Source: Psychroflexus gondwanensis ACAM 44
GTDB taxonomy: Bacteria > Bacteroidota > Bacteroidia > Flavobacteriales > Flavobacteriaceae
Assembly: GCF_000355905.1 (NCBI RefSeq)
Contig: NZ_APLF01000004.1
Location: forward strand, 310,001 to 374,000
DNA length: 64,000 bases
Direction: 5' to 3'
Positions 26,141-35,219 of this stretch are shown one piece after another (within the stretch, counting starts at the first letter, position 1; every line of letters begins with the position of its first letter). A program made the translations under genes and the position numbers. The notes beneath the pieces were generated by a model that was not told the DNA's origin, did no database searches, and saw nothing but the letters and a program-made list of their open reading frames with translations.

Positions 26141-26761
26141 TTACATTTTTTTAATCGGGTACGCATCAAACACATCATCTATCAAGTCTGCAATAGCTTC
26201 AGTGGTACTTCCAGAATAAATATTATCTGTGGTAATTCCTTTCCAAATTGTTTTTTTAGATTCTGCATCAATTAAATCTATGATCAATGTTCCCTCTTTA
26301 TATTTATAAACATCTGTATCATAACCTACAATTCTATTTATAGAATTATAACTATTGTAGTAATAATTGTTATAGTATGGATTTACCCTGGTTGCTGTTG
26401 GGTACCTAGAATAGGGATATGTGGCATACACTGGATCGGTTTCGGAATAACTTTCAGAATCAGTTTTAGTACTTATTAATACCAATACATCTGGATTATC
26501 TCTATCCATACGGAAACCTTCCTGTTCTATCTGTTTTTTCACTGAACTTAATACTGTTTCACTTATCATCTCCTCATCTATAGATTTATTTTTCAATTCC
26601 ATAGAATTTGGTAGAAAAGCGTACGTATCATAGTTACTCAAATCTGCACTTGGCGCTTTTACGGTTGTTACACTAGATCCGCAAGAAATAAGCGCGGATG
26701 GAATAATTAAAAGCAATAGTAATTTTTTAACAGTTTTTATATTAAATGTTTTTAATTTCAC
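26141..26761 (-). CDS. DUF4136 lipoprotein
   Basis: Lipobox ALISC (Cys27), then a DUF4136-type domain: LSNYDTYAFLP (about 41-51), an alternating strand pattern, GTLIIDLIDAESKKTIWKGITTD and a C-terminal helix AIADLIDDVFDAYP. The middle is rich in Tyr, Asn and Ser (YYNNYYYNSYNS). It is an outer-membrane or periplasmic lipoprotein of unknown role. Confidence 0.85.
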   Translation of the reverse strand: MKLKTFNIKTVKKLLLLLIIPSALISCGSSVTTVKAPSADLSNYDTYAFLPNSMELKNKSIDEEMISETVLSSVKKQIEQEGFRMDRDNPDVLVLISTKTDSESYSETDPVYATYPYSRYPTATRVNPYYNNYYYNSYNSINRIVGYDTDVYKYKEGTLIIDLIDAESKKTIWKGITTDNIYSGSTTEAIADLIDDVFDAYPIKKM

Positions 26762-26875
26762 ATAAATTTAATTAAACTATTACAGTGAAAATGCTTTTTA
26801 ACAAGTCTTATGAAGGTTTTAACCTCTGCCAGTTTAAACTTTAAGCCTTTGCCAAAGGTTTGTTTGTCAATAGAG

Positions 26876-27022
26876 TTAGCGAGTATAACAGATAGAGTCC
26901 GCTAGAGCTATCGCTAGTTCTTTGATATGGACAGCTTCCGACATTTCAAAAATTAAATCTGAAACTACTAGTCTATCTTCATAAATAGTAACAACCGAAT
27001 CCTTAACTCGAATAAATTTATT
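26876..27022 (-). pseudogene. Duplicated fragment of the adjacent sensor-like gene
   Basis: On the minus strand this 147-nt frame encodes NKFIRVKDSVVTIYEDRL...ELAIALADSICYTR and stops at 26876. It matches residues about 29-75 of the gene immediately upstream (27018-27614), with roughly 90% nucleotide identity by eye. It lies directly past, and overlaps by a few bases, that gene's stop codon. It has no start of its own. Confidence 0.75.
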
Positions 27023-27614
27023 TCTTTTTCGGCTTATACATCACGATAATCTGAATTATAATCGCTAAAAAAACTAGTAAATAGATTTCAATTTGGGTAA
27101 ACAATTCAACTGTATCGATAGCTTTTCGGCTAATAGACATCTGTTTTCTACCCTCATTGATCTGAATTTTAGACAGCCCGGATAAGTTTTGCTGAAATTC
27201 TGAAATCTGCTGGTTTAAAAGCTCTTTTTCCTTAAATTTAGATTTAATATAGGTACTTTCTAAAGTCTTTAAAGTCTCAAAATTATTCTTAAGCTCTTCA
27301 AAAATTTTGCTTTCGTTTTCAGTTAGCCTTGTTAACTCATATCTCGATATCAACTCCCCTATCTCTTGGTTTGCCTCTTTGTTTTGCTTTGTATAATAGA
27401 TGGAATCCGTTAAAGCTATCGCTAGTTCCTTGGTATGAACAGCTTCCGACATTTCAAAAATCAAATCTGTAACTAGTAGCCTATCTTCATAAATAGTAAC
27501 AACTGAATCCTTAACTCGAATAAAATTATTCCTATCGATTAAATTTGTTGAAACGATGATAACAAAAACCATTAAAATACCTAGAACCCATTTTAGTTTA
27601 TTGTAAAAACCCAT
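27018..27614 (-). CDS. Membrane protein with a four-helix-bundle (4HB_MCP-like) periplasmic domain
   Basis: 198 residues: membrane helix 1 (about 8-25), a largely helical 145-residue segment with heptad character, helix 2 (about 172-191) and a basic tail KPKKK. The layout is that of the sensory half of chemoreceptors or histidine kinases, but no signalling domain follows. It may be a stand-alone sensor or the remains of a longer protein. A duplicated piece of it lies immediately downstream. Confidence 0.7.
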   Translation of the reverse strand: MGFYNKLKWVLGILMVFVIIVSTNLIDRNNFIRVKDSVVTIYEDRLLVTDLIFEMSEAVHTKELAIALTDSIYYTKQNKEANQEIGELISRYELTRLTENESKIFEELKNNFETLKTLESTYIKSKFKEKELLNQQISEFQQNLSGLSKIQINEGRKQMSISRKAIDTVELFTQIEIYLLVFLAIIIQIIVMYKPKKK

Positions 27615-28177
27615 AGAAAATCATATATAAATAACAAATTAATTTCAATTTCACCTTGCCGATATGCTCCCAAACCTTTTGTAGAAAACTTTAGTTTAGA
27701 CCTCATAAGTTAACGTAAATATAAAGTATAATTTCTGTATGCCATCACCTACAGGAGATTTTCAGAGACTTCTGCATTAGCTAATTCCTCATATTTATTA
27801 TTTGAAATAAATTATTTAATCCAGACTAAGGGTGGATCACAAGGAACTACTCTGACGAGAAAAGACTCTAAAAGGAATAAAATTTTAACTCAAATCTACA
27901 AGGATCTCTAAACACTAGAATAATAAGAGCCCTCTCAACAAAGCTATTTTATTATAAGATCTCCACATCCAATGAAATATAGTATATCTAAATGGAGAAC
28001 AGCAAAGCGTGAAAAAGAGGTTTAAGGCAGAATGATTTAAAAGCTTTGACCTATGATCTTAAAAATAAAATGAGTTACTCGGTTATATTGATTAAAAAAA
28101 GATGAAAACGATACTGGATAATGTTATTTTTAGGCACGATTCAGGTATTTAAACTGAAGAGCATACAGATAAGTACT
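27615..28177. other. Gene-free stretch upstream of the YitT-family gene
   Basis: About 560 nt between divergent genes, AT-rich and full of stops. I saw no RNA gene, repeat or gene remnant that I could support. It must contain the two divergent promoters. Confidence 0.35.
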
Positions 28178-29059
28178 ATGAAGAGAATTTTATCAGAGAT
28201 TTTTCAAATTGCAATAGGTATTTTTCTTGCTAGTATAGGCCTTAAAATGTTTTTACTTCCAAATGGTTTTCTAGATGGTGGTGCAACGGGTATTGCAATT
28301 TTACTGAGTGAACTTTTCGATATTGATATTTCCTTTATCCTCTTACTTGTCAGTATTCCATTCCTCATCTTAGCATGGTTTAGCTTGTCTAGACGAATTT
28401 TCACAAAATCGTTAATTTCAATCATTTTGTTAGCAGTAATCATCCATTTCGAAAACTTTGCTTCAATTACAGAAGATAAACTTCTCATTGCCATTTTTGG
28501 AGGTCTATTCTTAGGGGCTGGGATTGGATTAACTATTAGAAACGGCGCTGTCTTAGACGGTTCAGAAATATTGGGAATATTCTTAAATGATCGTTTGGGA
28601 ATTAGCATAGGAAGGGTTATCCTCTTTTTTAATGTGATTTTATTTGGAGCTACTGCATTATTACTTTCTCTAGAAATAGCCATGTACTCAATTTTGACTT
28701 TTATTGTTACCGCTAAGGTTATTGATCTTATGATTGAAGGTTTTGAAGATTACGTTGGCTTAATGATTATTTCTAAAAATACAAATTCAATTAACGAAGG
28801 GCTTATCAGGATTGTAGGAACTGGTACCACTTTATATCAGGGAGCGGGAGGTTTTGGAAAAAGAGGCACTCAACCTAAAAATGATATTATTCATACAGTC
28901 ATCAATAGGGTTGATATCAGAAGAACATATAATTTAATTGACGCAATAGATAAGAAGGCCTTTATTATTGAATTCGATGTTAACCACATTAAAGGGGGGA
29001 TTTATACAAAAGTACTTTCTAGAGAGGGTCTGAAAAAGCTGTCGCCAACTAAAAATTAA
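28178..29059 (+). CDS. YitT-family (DUF161/DUF2179) membrane protein
   Basis: I chose the ATG at 28178 (MKRILSEIFQIAIGIFLASIGLKMFLLPNGFLDGG). The longer frame from 28121 adds a non-conserved leader. The protein has five hydrophobic helices in the first 200 residues, with the GATGIAILL and NGAVLDGSEILGI blocks. A C-terminal DUF2179 domain (about 210-290) follows, with GTGTTLYQGAGGFGK and EFDVNHIKGG. The function is uncharacterised; transport is often assumed. Confidence 0.88.
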   Translation: MKRILSEIFQIAIGIFLASIGLKMFLLPNGFLDGGATGIAILLSELFDIDISFILLLVSIPFLILAWFSLSRRIFTKSLISIILLAVIIHFENFASITEDKLLIAIFGGLFLGAGIGLTIRNGAVLDGSEILGIFLNDRLGISIGRVILFFNVILFGATALLLSLEIAMYSILTFIVTAKVIDLMIEGFEDYVGLMIISKNTNSINEGLIRIVGTGTTLYQGAGGFGKRGTQPKNDIIHTVINRVDIRRTYNLIDAIDKKAFIIEFDVNHIKGGIYTKVLSREGLKKLSPTKN

Positions 29060-29681
29060 GGTGAAATATAGCTTCAAATAAAAAAATTGAATTGAATTTA
29101 GTAACACTAAATCTAACGAATACGTCTCAAATTCTCAGAGGTCTCAACTACAATTAAAATGGTAAAATCTACTATTAAGAATATAAACCAAAAGCACTCC
29201 TCCCTCCTTTCTTTTAAACTAGTCTTGAAGTAGATCATAAAAATACGGGGTAAAGCTCCATTTAAGGGGTTGTCTTATCTAAAAAAAACACCTGTTGCCA
29301 CTCGAAGGCTTTCCTGAATTCATCGATATGGATAAGTTTTATCAAAAATCAAAAAACAGGATTTATACAATCCTTGTGGTCTTTCTAAACGACTTGAGGA
29401 GAGAATTTAATTCATTTCATAAAGCAGGCATATCTATTAAATTAAAAAACTGTCTATTTCAGGTCATACTTCTATTCAATAGTATTTAAAATATTCTTAA
29501 ATTAGGAGGTAAAAGGCTTTGTGTTTGTTAATTTTCAAGGGGATTACAAATGAGTTTCAGGAAGTTTCTCTAATCTGGAATAAAGTTATGATTAGAAATA
29601 AGGATCCTTTTAAATTTTCAATAGAGCTTTTCAAAATCCAATAAGAAAACCTGAAAAGAAATTAATTAAAAAAATAAAGAA
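29060..29681. other. Gene-free stretch between the YitT-like and baeRF-like genes
   Basis: About 620 nt. A 64-codon frame at 29295-29489 starts with TTG and reads MPLEGFPEFIDMDKFYQKSKN.... I could not connect it with any family and it may be decayed coding DNA. Nothing else was recognised. Confidence 0.3.
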
Positions 29682-30839
29682 ATGATTACAAAAAATGAAC
29701 TTTTAAAATTAGCCGAAGAGCATAGTCCTTTTTGCGTTTCTATTTTTATACCAACCCATCGGGCTGGAAAAGAAACCCTACAAGGTCAGGATAAGAGTAG
29801 GCTAAAAACTCAGCTTAAAAAAGTTAAAGTCAAACTTGAAGCACAAGAATTGAAGGATAAAGAAATTGACGAGTTTGTACAGCCTATCCAAGATATAATT
29901 GACAATAGTGACTTTTGGAGACACCAATCTGATGGATTAGCTATCTTTCTTTCTAAAAATCAATTTAAAAAATATACAGTTCCAGTTCATTTTGAAGAAT
30001 TCAACTACGTATCCGATGGCTTTTATCTAAAACCAATGATGCCCCTTTTCAACGGTGATGGATTGTTTTATTTACTAACTCTTAAAAATGATGAAGTCAA
30101 ATTCTATGAAGGAACTCGATATACCATTACTGAAGTAGTGACTCCAGAAGAAGTTCCATCAAGATTGGAAGACGTGGTTGGTTACGATTTTGAGCAAAAA
30201 AATCTACAGTTTAGATCTGGTCAACAAGGAGACAGTAATTCTGGGATGTATCATGGTGCTGGAGAAGGAAAAGCAGAAGAGTTGAATGAGATGAAACGTT
30301 ATTTTAGAGCAGTAAATGATGGAATAATGACGATGCTGCATGATGACCAAAAACCACCATTAGTAGTGTGTTGTCAAGATTTTCAATTCCCTGTTTATAA
30401 AGAAGTAAGTACTTATCAAAATCTTTACAAAGAACATGTTTCAGGAAATCCAGAGGATAAAAACATTAATCAACTTCATGAAGAAACTTGGAGTCTATTA
30501 CAAGCATATTTCAGCAAAAGTCGCGAAGAAAAACTTAACTTATATGCTGAACATATCGGAACAGGGAAGGCTTCTGCAGACATCAATATGATTATAAAGG
30601 CGGCAATTGAAGGTAGAATAGATAGTCTATTTGTACAAAATGGCGCTGAGATATTTGGTGAATATGATTCCAAGAGTCAAGAGGCAAATATTCAAAGTGA
30701 ACTTACAAACGACAATATTTCTTTACTCAACCTTATCGCTTTAAAGGTTTTTAAGAAAGGCGGAAACATTTTCATAATGGAAAAAGAAGATATGCCCGAT
30801 AAAAATCATAAAAAAGTAAATGCCCTGTATAGATATTAA
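29682..30839 (+). CDS. Bacterial archaeo-eukaryotic release-factor-like (baeRF) protein
   Basis: 385 residues matching the layout of the baeRF families (bacterial relatives of eRF1/aRF1): an N-terminal domain with VSIFIPTHRAGKET (about 19-32), a central block with FYLLTLKNDEVKFYEGT (about 128-144) and YHGAGEGKAEELNEMKRYFRAVNDGI (about 189-214), and a C-terminal L7Ae-like alpha/beta domain around DSLFVQNGAEIFGEYD (about 312-328). Family members are proposed to act on ribosomes under stress; no activity is established. It is a single gene with no operon partner. Confidence 0.75.
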   Translation: MITKNELLKLAEEHSPFCVSIFIPTHRAGKETLQGQDKSRLKTQLKKVKVKLEAQELKDKEIDEFVQPIQDIIDNSDFWRHQSDGLAIFLSKNQFKKYTVPVHFEEFNYVSDGFYLKPMMPLFNGDGLFYLLTLKNDEVKFYEGTRYTITEVVTPEEVPSRLEDVVGYDFEQKNLQFRSGQQGDSNSGMYHGAGEGKAEELNEMKRYFRAVNDGIMTMLHDDQKPPLVVCCQDFQFPVYKEVSTYQNLYKEHVSGNPEDKNINQLHEETWSLLQAYFSKSREEKLNLYAEHIGTGKASADINMIIKAAIEGRIDSLFVQNGAEIFGEYDSKSQEANIQSELTNDNISLLNLIALKVFKKGGNIFIMEKEDMPDKNHKKVNALYRY

Positions 30840-30985
30840 TTTATCTCAAGTCAAATTATAGTTTCAAAATCCCTGACTTTTAATATTGCCAATCGTTGAG
30901 GTACATTTGGAAAAAATCGTTCCTAACGAGGAAATTAATATATTTAAATAAAAAAATGAACAGACCGAATAATACAAAATAAATT

Positions 30986-31066
30986 ATGATTGGAATTCTT
31001 ATCTTATTTATAGTAGTCGGAATTTTAATAAAATATGGAAAAATGTATTTTTTGATGGCTAGTTAA
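30986..31066 (+). CDS. Possible 26-aa single-helix membrane peptide
   Basis: An ATG-started frame encodes MIGILILFIVVGILIKYG... with one strongly hydrophobic helix and stops 6 nt before the next small gene. It could be a leader or tiny membrane protein. Only composition and spacing support it. Confidence 0.3.
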   Translation: MIGILILFIVVGILIKYGKMYFLMAS

Positions 31067-31072
31067 ACTCCT

Positions 31073-31300
31073 ATGCCCAAAGAAGAAAAATATGACATTG
31101 AGGGGGTTGCCAATGTTTTAAGGAATGCAATGTTCGGAATGGCATTACTTATTATAATGGGATTTTTAATTGCAAAAGGGATTGAAAACCCCGAAGTTGA
31201 ATATTATTCGTTTTGGACTTCAATGATTACTGGGATTCCATATCTTTTAATTAAATCGAATTCAAAAAAATACAAGAAAATGGACTCAAATAGTGAATAG
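31073..31300 (+). CDS. Small membrane protein, unknown
   Basis: 75 residues: a charged N-terminus, then two hydrophobic segments (about 19-38 and 46-62) and a lysine-rich tail. No family was recognised. It follows the 26-aa frame by 6 nt, so the pair may be one transcript. Confidence 0.5.
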   Translation: MPKEEKYDIEGVANVLRNAMFGMALLIIMGFLIAKGIENPEVEYYSFWTSMITGIPYLLIKSNSKKYKKMDSNSE

Positions 31301-31382
31301 AATAAAAAGCGACACCACAACAGAATACTGTGGTATAACAAGTAAAAAAGAATTATCTAACCTACACCCCCTTAATAAAGCT

Positions 31383-31469
31383 CTAAATAAAGTCTCGTAT
31401 CTTTTTTGTTATTCGGTTGCTCATCGATTCTCTTTGTAAAACGCTAAGCTGTTTTTCTAGGGTTTCAAT
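31383..31469 (-). pseudogene. Possible C-terminal coding remnant
   Basis: A minus-strand frame reads IETLEKQLSVLQRESMSNRI... with an amphipathic, coiled-coil-like pattern and ends with TAG. There is no start codon upstream in frame. It looks like the tail of a lost gene; no family is assigned. Confidence 0.25.
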
Positions 31470-31539
31470 ACCTATATTTTACAAATACGCATTGATAAAT
31501 AATTAAACATTCACATCCCAAAATTCAGAAAAATAATAA

Positions 31540-33207
31540 ATGACTGATATAGATATTGCACAGAAAGTTAAAGCGGATCACATTAAAAAGATAGCTGAAA
31601 AATTAGACATTAAAGAAGCCCATTTAGAATATTACGGGAATGAAAAGGCCAAATTACCCTTAGACTTGATAGATGAGGAGAAAGTTAATCAGAGTAACCT
31701 TATTTTGGTGACGGCCATAACGCCAACCCCAGCAGGAGAAGGGAAAACAACCACTTCCATTGGCCTAAACGATGGCTTAAACCATATTGGCAAAAAGTCA
31801 GTGGTGGTCTTAAGAGAGCCTAGTCTCGGGCCTGTTTTTGGGATGAAAGGTGGCGCTACAGGCGGAGGCTGGAGTCAAGTTATTCCCATGGTAGACATCA
31901 ACTTGCACTTTACAGGTGATTTTCATGCCATTGCTATGACTAACAATTTACTTGCAGCACTCATTGATAACAATATACAAAACAGAAGTAAAAATTTAGG
32001 CATAGACCCTCGCACTGTGATATGGAAGCGTTGTATGGATATGAACGATCGCTCTCTTCGAAACATCGTTTCTGCCTTAGGAGGCAAAGCAGGTGGAATT
32101 CCTAATGAGACAGGGTTCAACATTACAGCGGCTTCAGAAATTATGGCCATTTTATGTTTGTGCAAAAACTTAGAAGACTTACAAGACATGTGCTCCAACA
32201 TCTATATCGGGGATACTTTTGAAGGTAAGCCCGTTTATGCTAAAGATTTAAATGCTTCTGGAGCTATGGCTGTTTTATTAAAAGATGCCATCAAACCTAA
32301 TCTGGTTCAAACACTTGAAGGAAATCCAGCGATTATACATGGAGGACCTTTTGCTAATATCGCTCAAGGAACCAACTCTATTATCGCTACAAAAATGGGC
32401 ATGAGTTTAGGAGATTATGCAGTCACTGAAGCTGGATTCGCCGCCGATTTGGGTGCTGAAAAGTTCTTGAATATAAAGTGCCGAAAAGCTAATTTATCTC
32501 CCAAAGCTGTAGTGATTGTAGCAACAATAAGAGCGCTTAAGTATCATGGAGGAATGTCACTAGATCGCTTAACCGAAGAAGATCTAGAGGCCTTAGAGAA
32601 AGGATTCCCAAACTTAGAGAGGCATATAGAAAGCATTCAAAGCTTTGGGTTGCCCGTAGTTGTTTCTATAAACGCCTTTAACAGTGATACCGAAGCGGAA
32701 AAAAAACTCATTTATGACTATTGCAAAACAATAGGAGTACCCGTAGCTTTAAGCTATGGCTGGGCTGAAGGAGGAAAAGGCTGTATCGAATTGGCCGAAA
32801 AAGTAATAGCTGCTGCTCAGACTTGTGAAGTGAAGTTTACCCCTACTTACGATCTGGAAGATTCTTCCTTCACCAAAATAGAAAAGATTTGCAAAAAGAT
32901 ATATGGAGCCAATAATGTAGTGCTTACAGACAAGGCGAAAAAGCAATTAAAGAAATTTGAAAATTTAGGCTATGCTAAGCTACCCATTTGTATGGCTAAA
33001 ACCCAAAAAAGCTTAAGTGACAACGAAAAATTACTAGGCCGCCCTATAAATTTTGACATACACATCCGTGAGTTTGAAATAGCTACTGGAGCTGGATTCA
33101 TTATTCCAATTGCTGGTAACATACTTAGGATGCCTGGTTTGCCTTTGACCCCTTCAGCTGAAAAGATTAAAATAGATGGAGAGGGAACAATCTCAGGGTT
33201 GTTTTAA
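31540..33207 (+). CDS. fhs: Formate--tetrahydrofolate ligase
   Basis: Makes 10-formyl-THF from formate, ATP and THF. It has the P-loop-like TPTPAGEGKTTT (61-72), the REPSLGPVFGMKGGATGGG block (about 92-110) and a C-terminal IPIAGNILRMPGLP. The length of 555 is normal. It stands alone; a 243-nt spacer with an inverted repeat (CAGGTGAAA / TTTCACCTG, 33272-33311) follows. Confidence 0.97.
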   Translation: MTDIDIAQKVKADHIKKIAEKLDIKEAHLEYYGNEKAKLPLDLIDEEKVNQSNLILVTAITPTPAGEGKTTTSIGLNDGLNHIGKKSVVVLREPSLGPVFGMKGGATGGGWSQVIPMVDINLHFTGDFHAIAMTNNLLAALIDNNIQNRSKNLGIDPRTVIWKRCMDMNDRSLRNIVSALGGKAGGIPNETGFNITAASEIMAILCLCKNLEDLQDMCSNIYIGDTFEGKPVYAKDLNASGAMAVLLKDAIKPNLVQTLEGNPAIIHGGPFANIAQGTNSIIATKMGMSLGDYAVTEAGFAADLGAEKFLNIKCRKANLSPKAVVIVATIRALKYHGGMSLDRLTEEDLEALEKGFPNLERHIESIQSFGLPVVVSINAFNSDTEAEKKLIYDYCKTIGVPVALSYGWAEGGKGCIELAEKVIAAAQTCEVKFTPTYDLEDSSFTKIEKICKKIYGANNVVLTDKAKKQLKKFENLGYAKLPICMAKTQKSLSDNEKLLGRPINFDIHIREFEIATGAGFIIPIAGNILRMPGLPLTPSAEKIKIDGEGTISGLF

Positions 33208-33420
33208 AAAAAAGTAAAGATTGATTTGATCTTAAAATCATTTTCATTTTTTAATTCTATTTAAAGTTCAGCAGGTGAAACTATTAGTCAGGAATTAAAA
33301 CATTTCACCTGTCAATGAATAATCCGTGAAGGAAAAATAGCAAAGAGTTGATCTATAGAAATTCATTATCTAAACAGGTATTATTGAGATATAATTTTAA
33401 ATAATTGATGATTTAGCTTT

Positions 33421-33445
33421 AATTTTACTTTCGAAAAGTAAAATT
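33421..33445. promoter_or_regulatory. Perfect inverted repeat directly before the methyltransferase gene
   Basis: AATTTTACTT and AAGTAAAATT are perfect inverse complements separated by TCGAA, ending 5 nt before the TTG start at 33451. It could be an operator or a 5'-UTR hairpin that hides the start. Confidence 0.45.
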
Positions 33446-33450
33446 AAATT

Positions 33451-34221
33451 TTGAAAAAAATATTCCAAGTCCTTCTCAACTTATTTCCAAGACCTTTCCT
33501 TATTCAGATGAGCTTAATCGTAAAGCCATTGTTGATTTTGGTTTATAAAGGAACTGCCTATAAAGATCCCATAGATGGTAAAACTTTTTCGAAATTTTTA
33601 CCCTACGGGTATGAAAAACAAAGGCTCAATGTTCTGAGTCCGTCTACCTTATCTTTAGAAAGACACCGATTGCTTTGGTTGTATCTACAACGGAAAACAG
33701 ACTTTTTTACTCGACCACAAAAGCTACTCCATTTCGCTCCAGAACAAGCCTTTTTTAAAAGGTTTAAGGACTTGGAAAATTTGGAATACACGACTACAGA
33801 TCTCAATTCTCCCATTGCAGATGTAAAGGCTGATATCTGTGATTTACCATTTGAAACTAATTATTTCGACACGCTGATTTGCAATCATGTCCTAGAGCAT
33901 ATCAAAGATGATACTAAAGCTATGGAAGAACTTCTAAGAGTTCTTAAACCCGGCGGAATGGCATTACTCCAAATCCCACAAGATCTTTCGAGAGCGACGA
34001 CATTTGAGGACGATTCTATAACTGATCCTAAAGACAGAGCTCGAATTTTTGGGCAATACGATCACCTAAGAATTTATGGCCGTGATTATTTCGATAAACT
34101 AAGAAAGATAGGATTTCAGGTTAAGGAAGTGGATTTCACTTCTGAATTAACTGAGGAGGAAGTTAACTACTTTAGACTTAGCAAAGGTGAACTACTCCCT
34201 ATTTGCTTTAAACCCTCTTAG
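33451..34221 (+). CDS. SAM-dependent methyltransferase
   Basis: The start is a TTG at 33451 (MKKIFQVLLNLFPRPFL). A class I methyltransferase core is seen: LLHFAPEQAFFKRF (about 91-104), DLNSPIADVKADICDLPFETNYFD, and the motif ICNHVLEHIKDD (about 143-154), with LRVLKPGGMALLQIP (about 163-177). The hydrophobic N-terminus (about 14-33) may bind membranes. The substrate is unknown. The stop overlaps the convergent apbE by 4 nt. Confidence 0.85.
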   Translation: MKKIFQVLLNLFPRPFLIQMSLIVKPLLILVYKGTAYKDPIDGKTFSKFLPYGYEKQRLNVLSPSTLSLERHRLLWLYLQRKTDFFTRPQKLLHFAPEQAFFKRFKDLENLEYTTTDLNSPIADVKADICDLPFETNYFDTLICNHVLEHIKDDTKAMEELLRVLKPGGMALLQIPQDLSRATTFEDDSITDPKDRARIFGQYDHLRIYGRDYFDKLRKIGFQVKEVDFTSELTEEEVNYFRLSKGELLPICFKPS

Positions 34222-35219
34222 AATTCCTCAACTGAGGACTGAAGCTCTGGTGAGATATAAGTCTTTTGATTTCCCTCCGAATCACTATAAATAAAAATCA
34301 CTTTGATGGCATTTTGTTTCTCTATGAATTGTATAGACTTTTCAAATCCCATTGCCATAAATGCAGTCGCATAAGCATCGGCATCGGCACAAGTAGTTGT
34401 AATGACAGAGGCCGAAAGAATATCTGTTTTTTGAGATTGGCCCGTATTCGGATTGATAGTATGAACATATTTTTTACCTGACAAAGAATCTGATCTAAAC
34501 TTCCTATAATTTCCCGACGTGGCTAGAGACTCATTCTTAAGTTGAATACCGTACATCAATTCTCTAGAATTATTTGCAACAGGTAACTCGATCCCAACTT
34601 TCCAAGGGGAAGCCTTCTCTAGGTTCTTGCCTTTCACTCTCACCTCTCCACCAATTTCTACCAAATAATTATTAACGCCCTTGGAATGAAGATATTCTCC
34701 AAATACGTCCACAGTATAGCCTTTAGCTATGGCGTTAAAATCTAAATAGAATACAGGAAGGCTTGATGCCACTTGAGCATCTTCAGATAATTGAATATGG
34801 TTAAAGCCCACAAATTGGAATAGAGAGTCTATTTGTTTCTCTGTAACGTCTTCTGAATAACCTAAAGGGCCAAAACCATAAGCATTTACGAGCAAACCTA
34901 CACTGGGATCAAAGTATCCCTGAGTATCTTCATAAATACGTTTAGAAGCTTTAAAAACCTTTTGGAAATTCTGATCAACAACGACCAACTCTCCAGAATT
35001 GATTCTTGAAATATCAGACTCAGGCATATAAGTACTCATAGATAAATTAATATCCTTTAAGATAGAATCAATTTCAGACCCCATAAGTATATAATCTTCT
35101 GAAAAATATTTAATGGAATAAGTAGTGCCTATAGCACTTCCTCTTAAAGATTGTGCGTTTGGAGTATCCTTATCGCAAGATAAAAAGAGAAGACTTAAGA
35201 CTAAAAAAAGATATTTCAT
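34218..35219 (-). CDS. apbE: FAD:protein FMN transferase ApbE (lipoprotein)
   Basis: Attaches FMN covalently to Thr residues of NqrB and NqrC in the periplasm. Lipobox LFLSC (Cys15). Motifs: GYFDPSVGLLVNAYGFG (about 99-115), LDFNAIAKGYTVD, YLVEIGGEVRVKG (about 180-192), HTINPNTGQ, and the metal site DADAYATAFMAMG (about 277-289). It closes the nqr cluster and its start overlaps the 119-aa gene by 4 nt, which suggests translational coupling. Confidence 0.95.
   Translation of the reverse strand: MKYLFLVLSLLFLSCDKDTPNAQSLRGSAIGTTYSIKYFSEDYILMGSEIDSILKDINLSMSTYMPESDISRINSGELVVVDQNFQKVFKASKRIYEDTQGYFDPSVGLLVNAYGFGPLGYSEDVTEKQIDSLFQFVGFNHIQLSEDAQVASSLPVFYLDFNAIAKGYTVDVFGEYLHSKGVNNYLVEIGGEVRVKGKNLEKASPWKVGIELPVANNSRELMYGIQLKNESLATSGNYRKFRSDSLSGKKYVHTINPNTGQSQKTDILSASVITTTCADADAYATAFMAMGFEKSIQFIEKQNAIKVIFIYSDSEGNQKTYISPELQSSVEEF

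Noticed and set aside
29295-29489. 64-codon TTG-started frame
   Set aside because: No family, no conserved pattern and no promoter; kept only as a remark on the intergenic stretch.
31312-31334. Terminator after the 75-aa membrane protein gene
   Set aside because: ACCACA/TGTGGT can pair, but no T-run follows and the stem is short.
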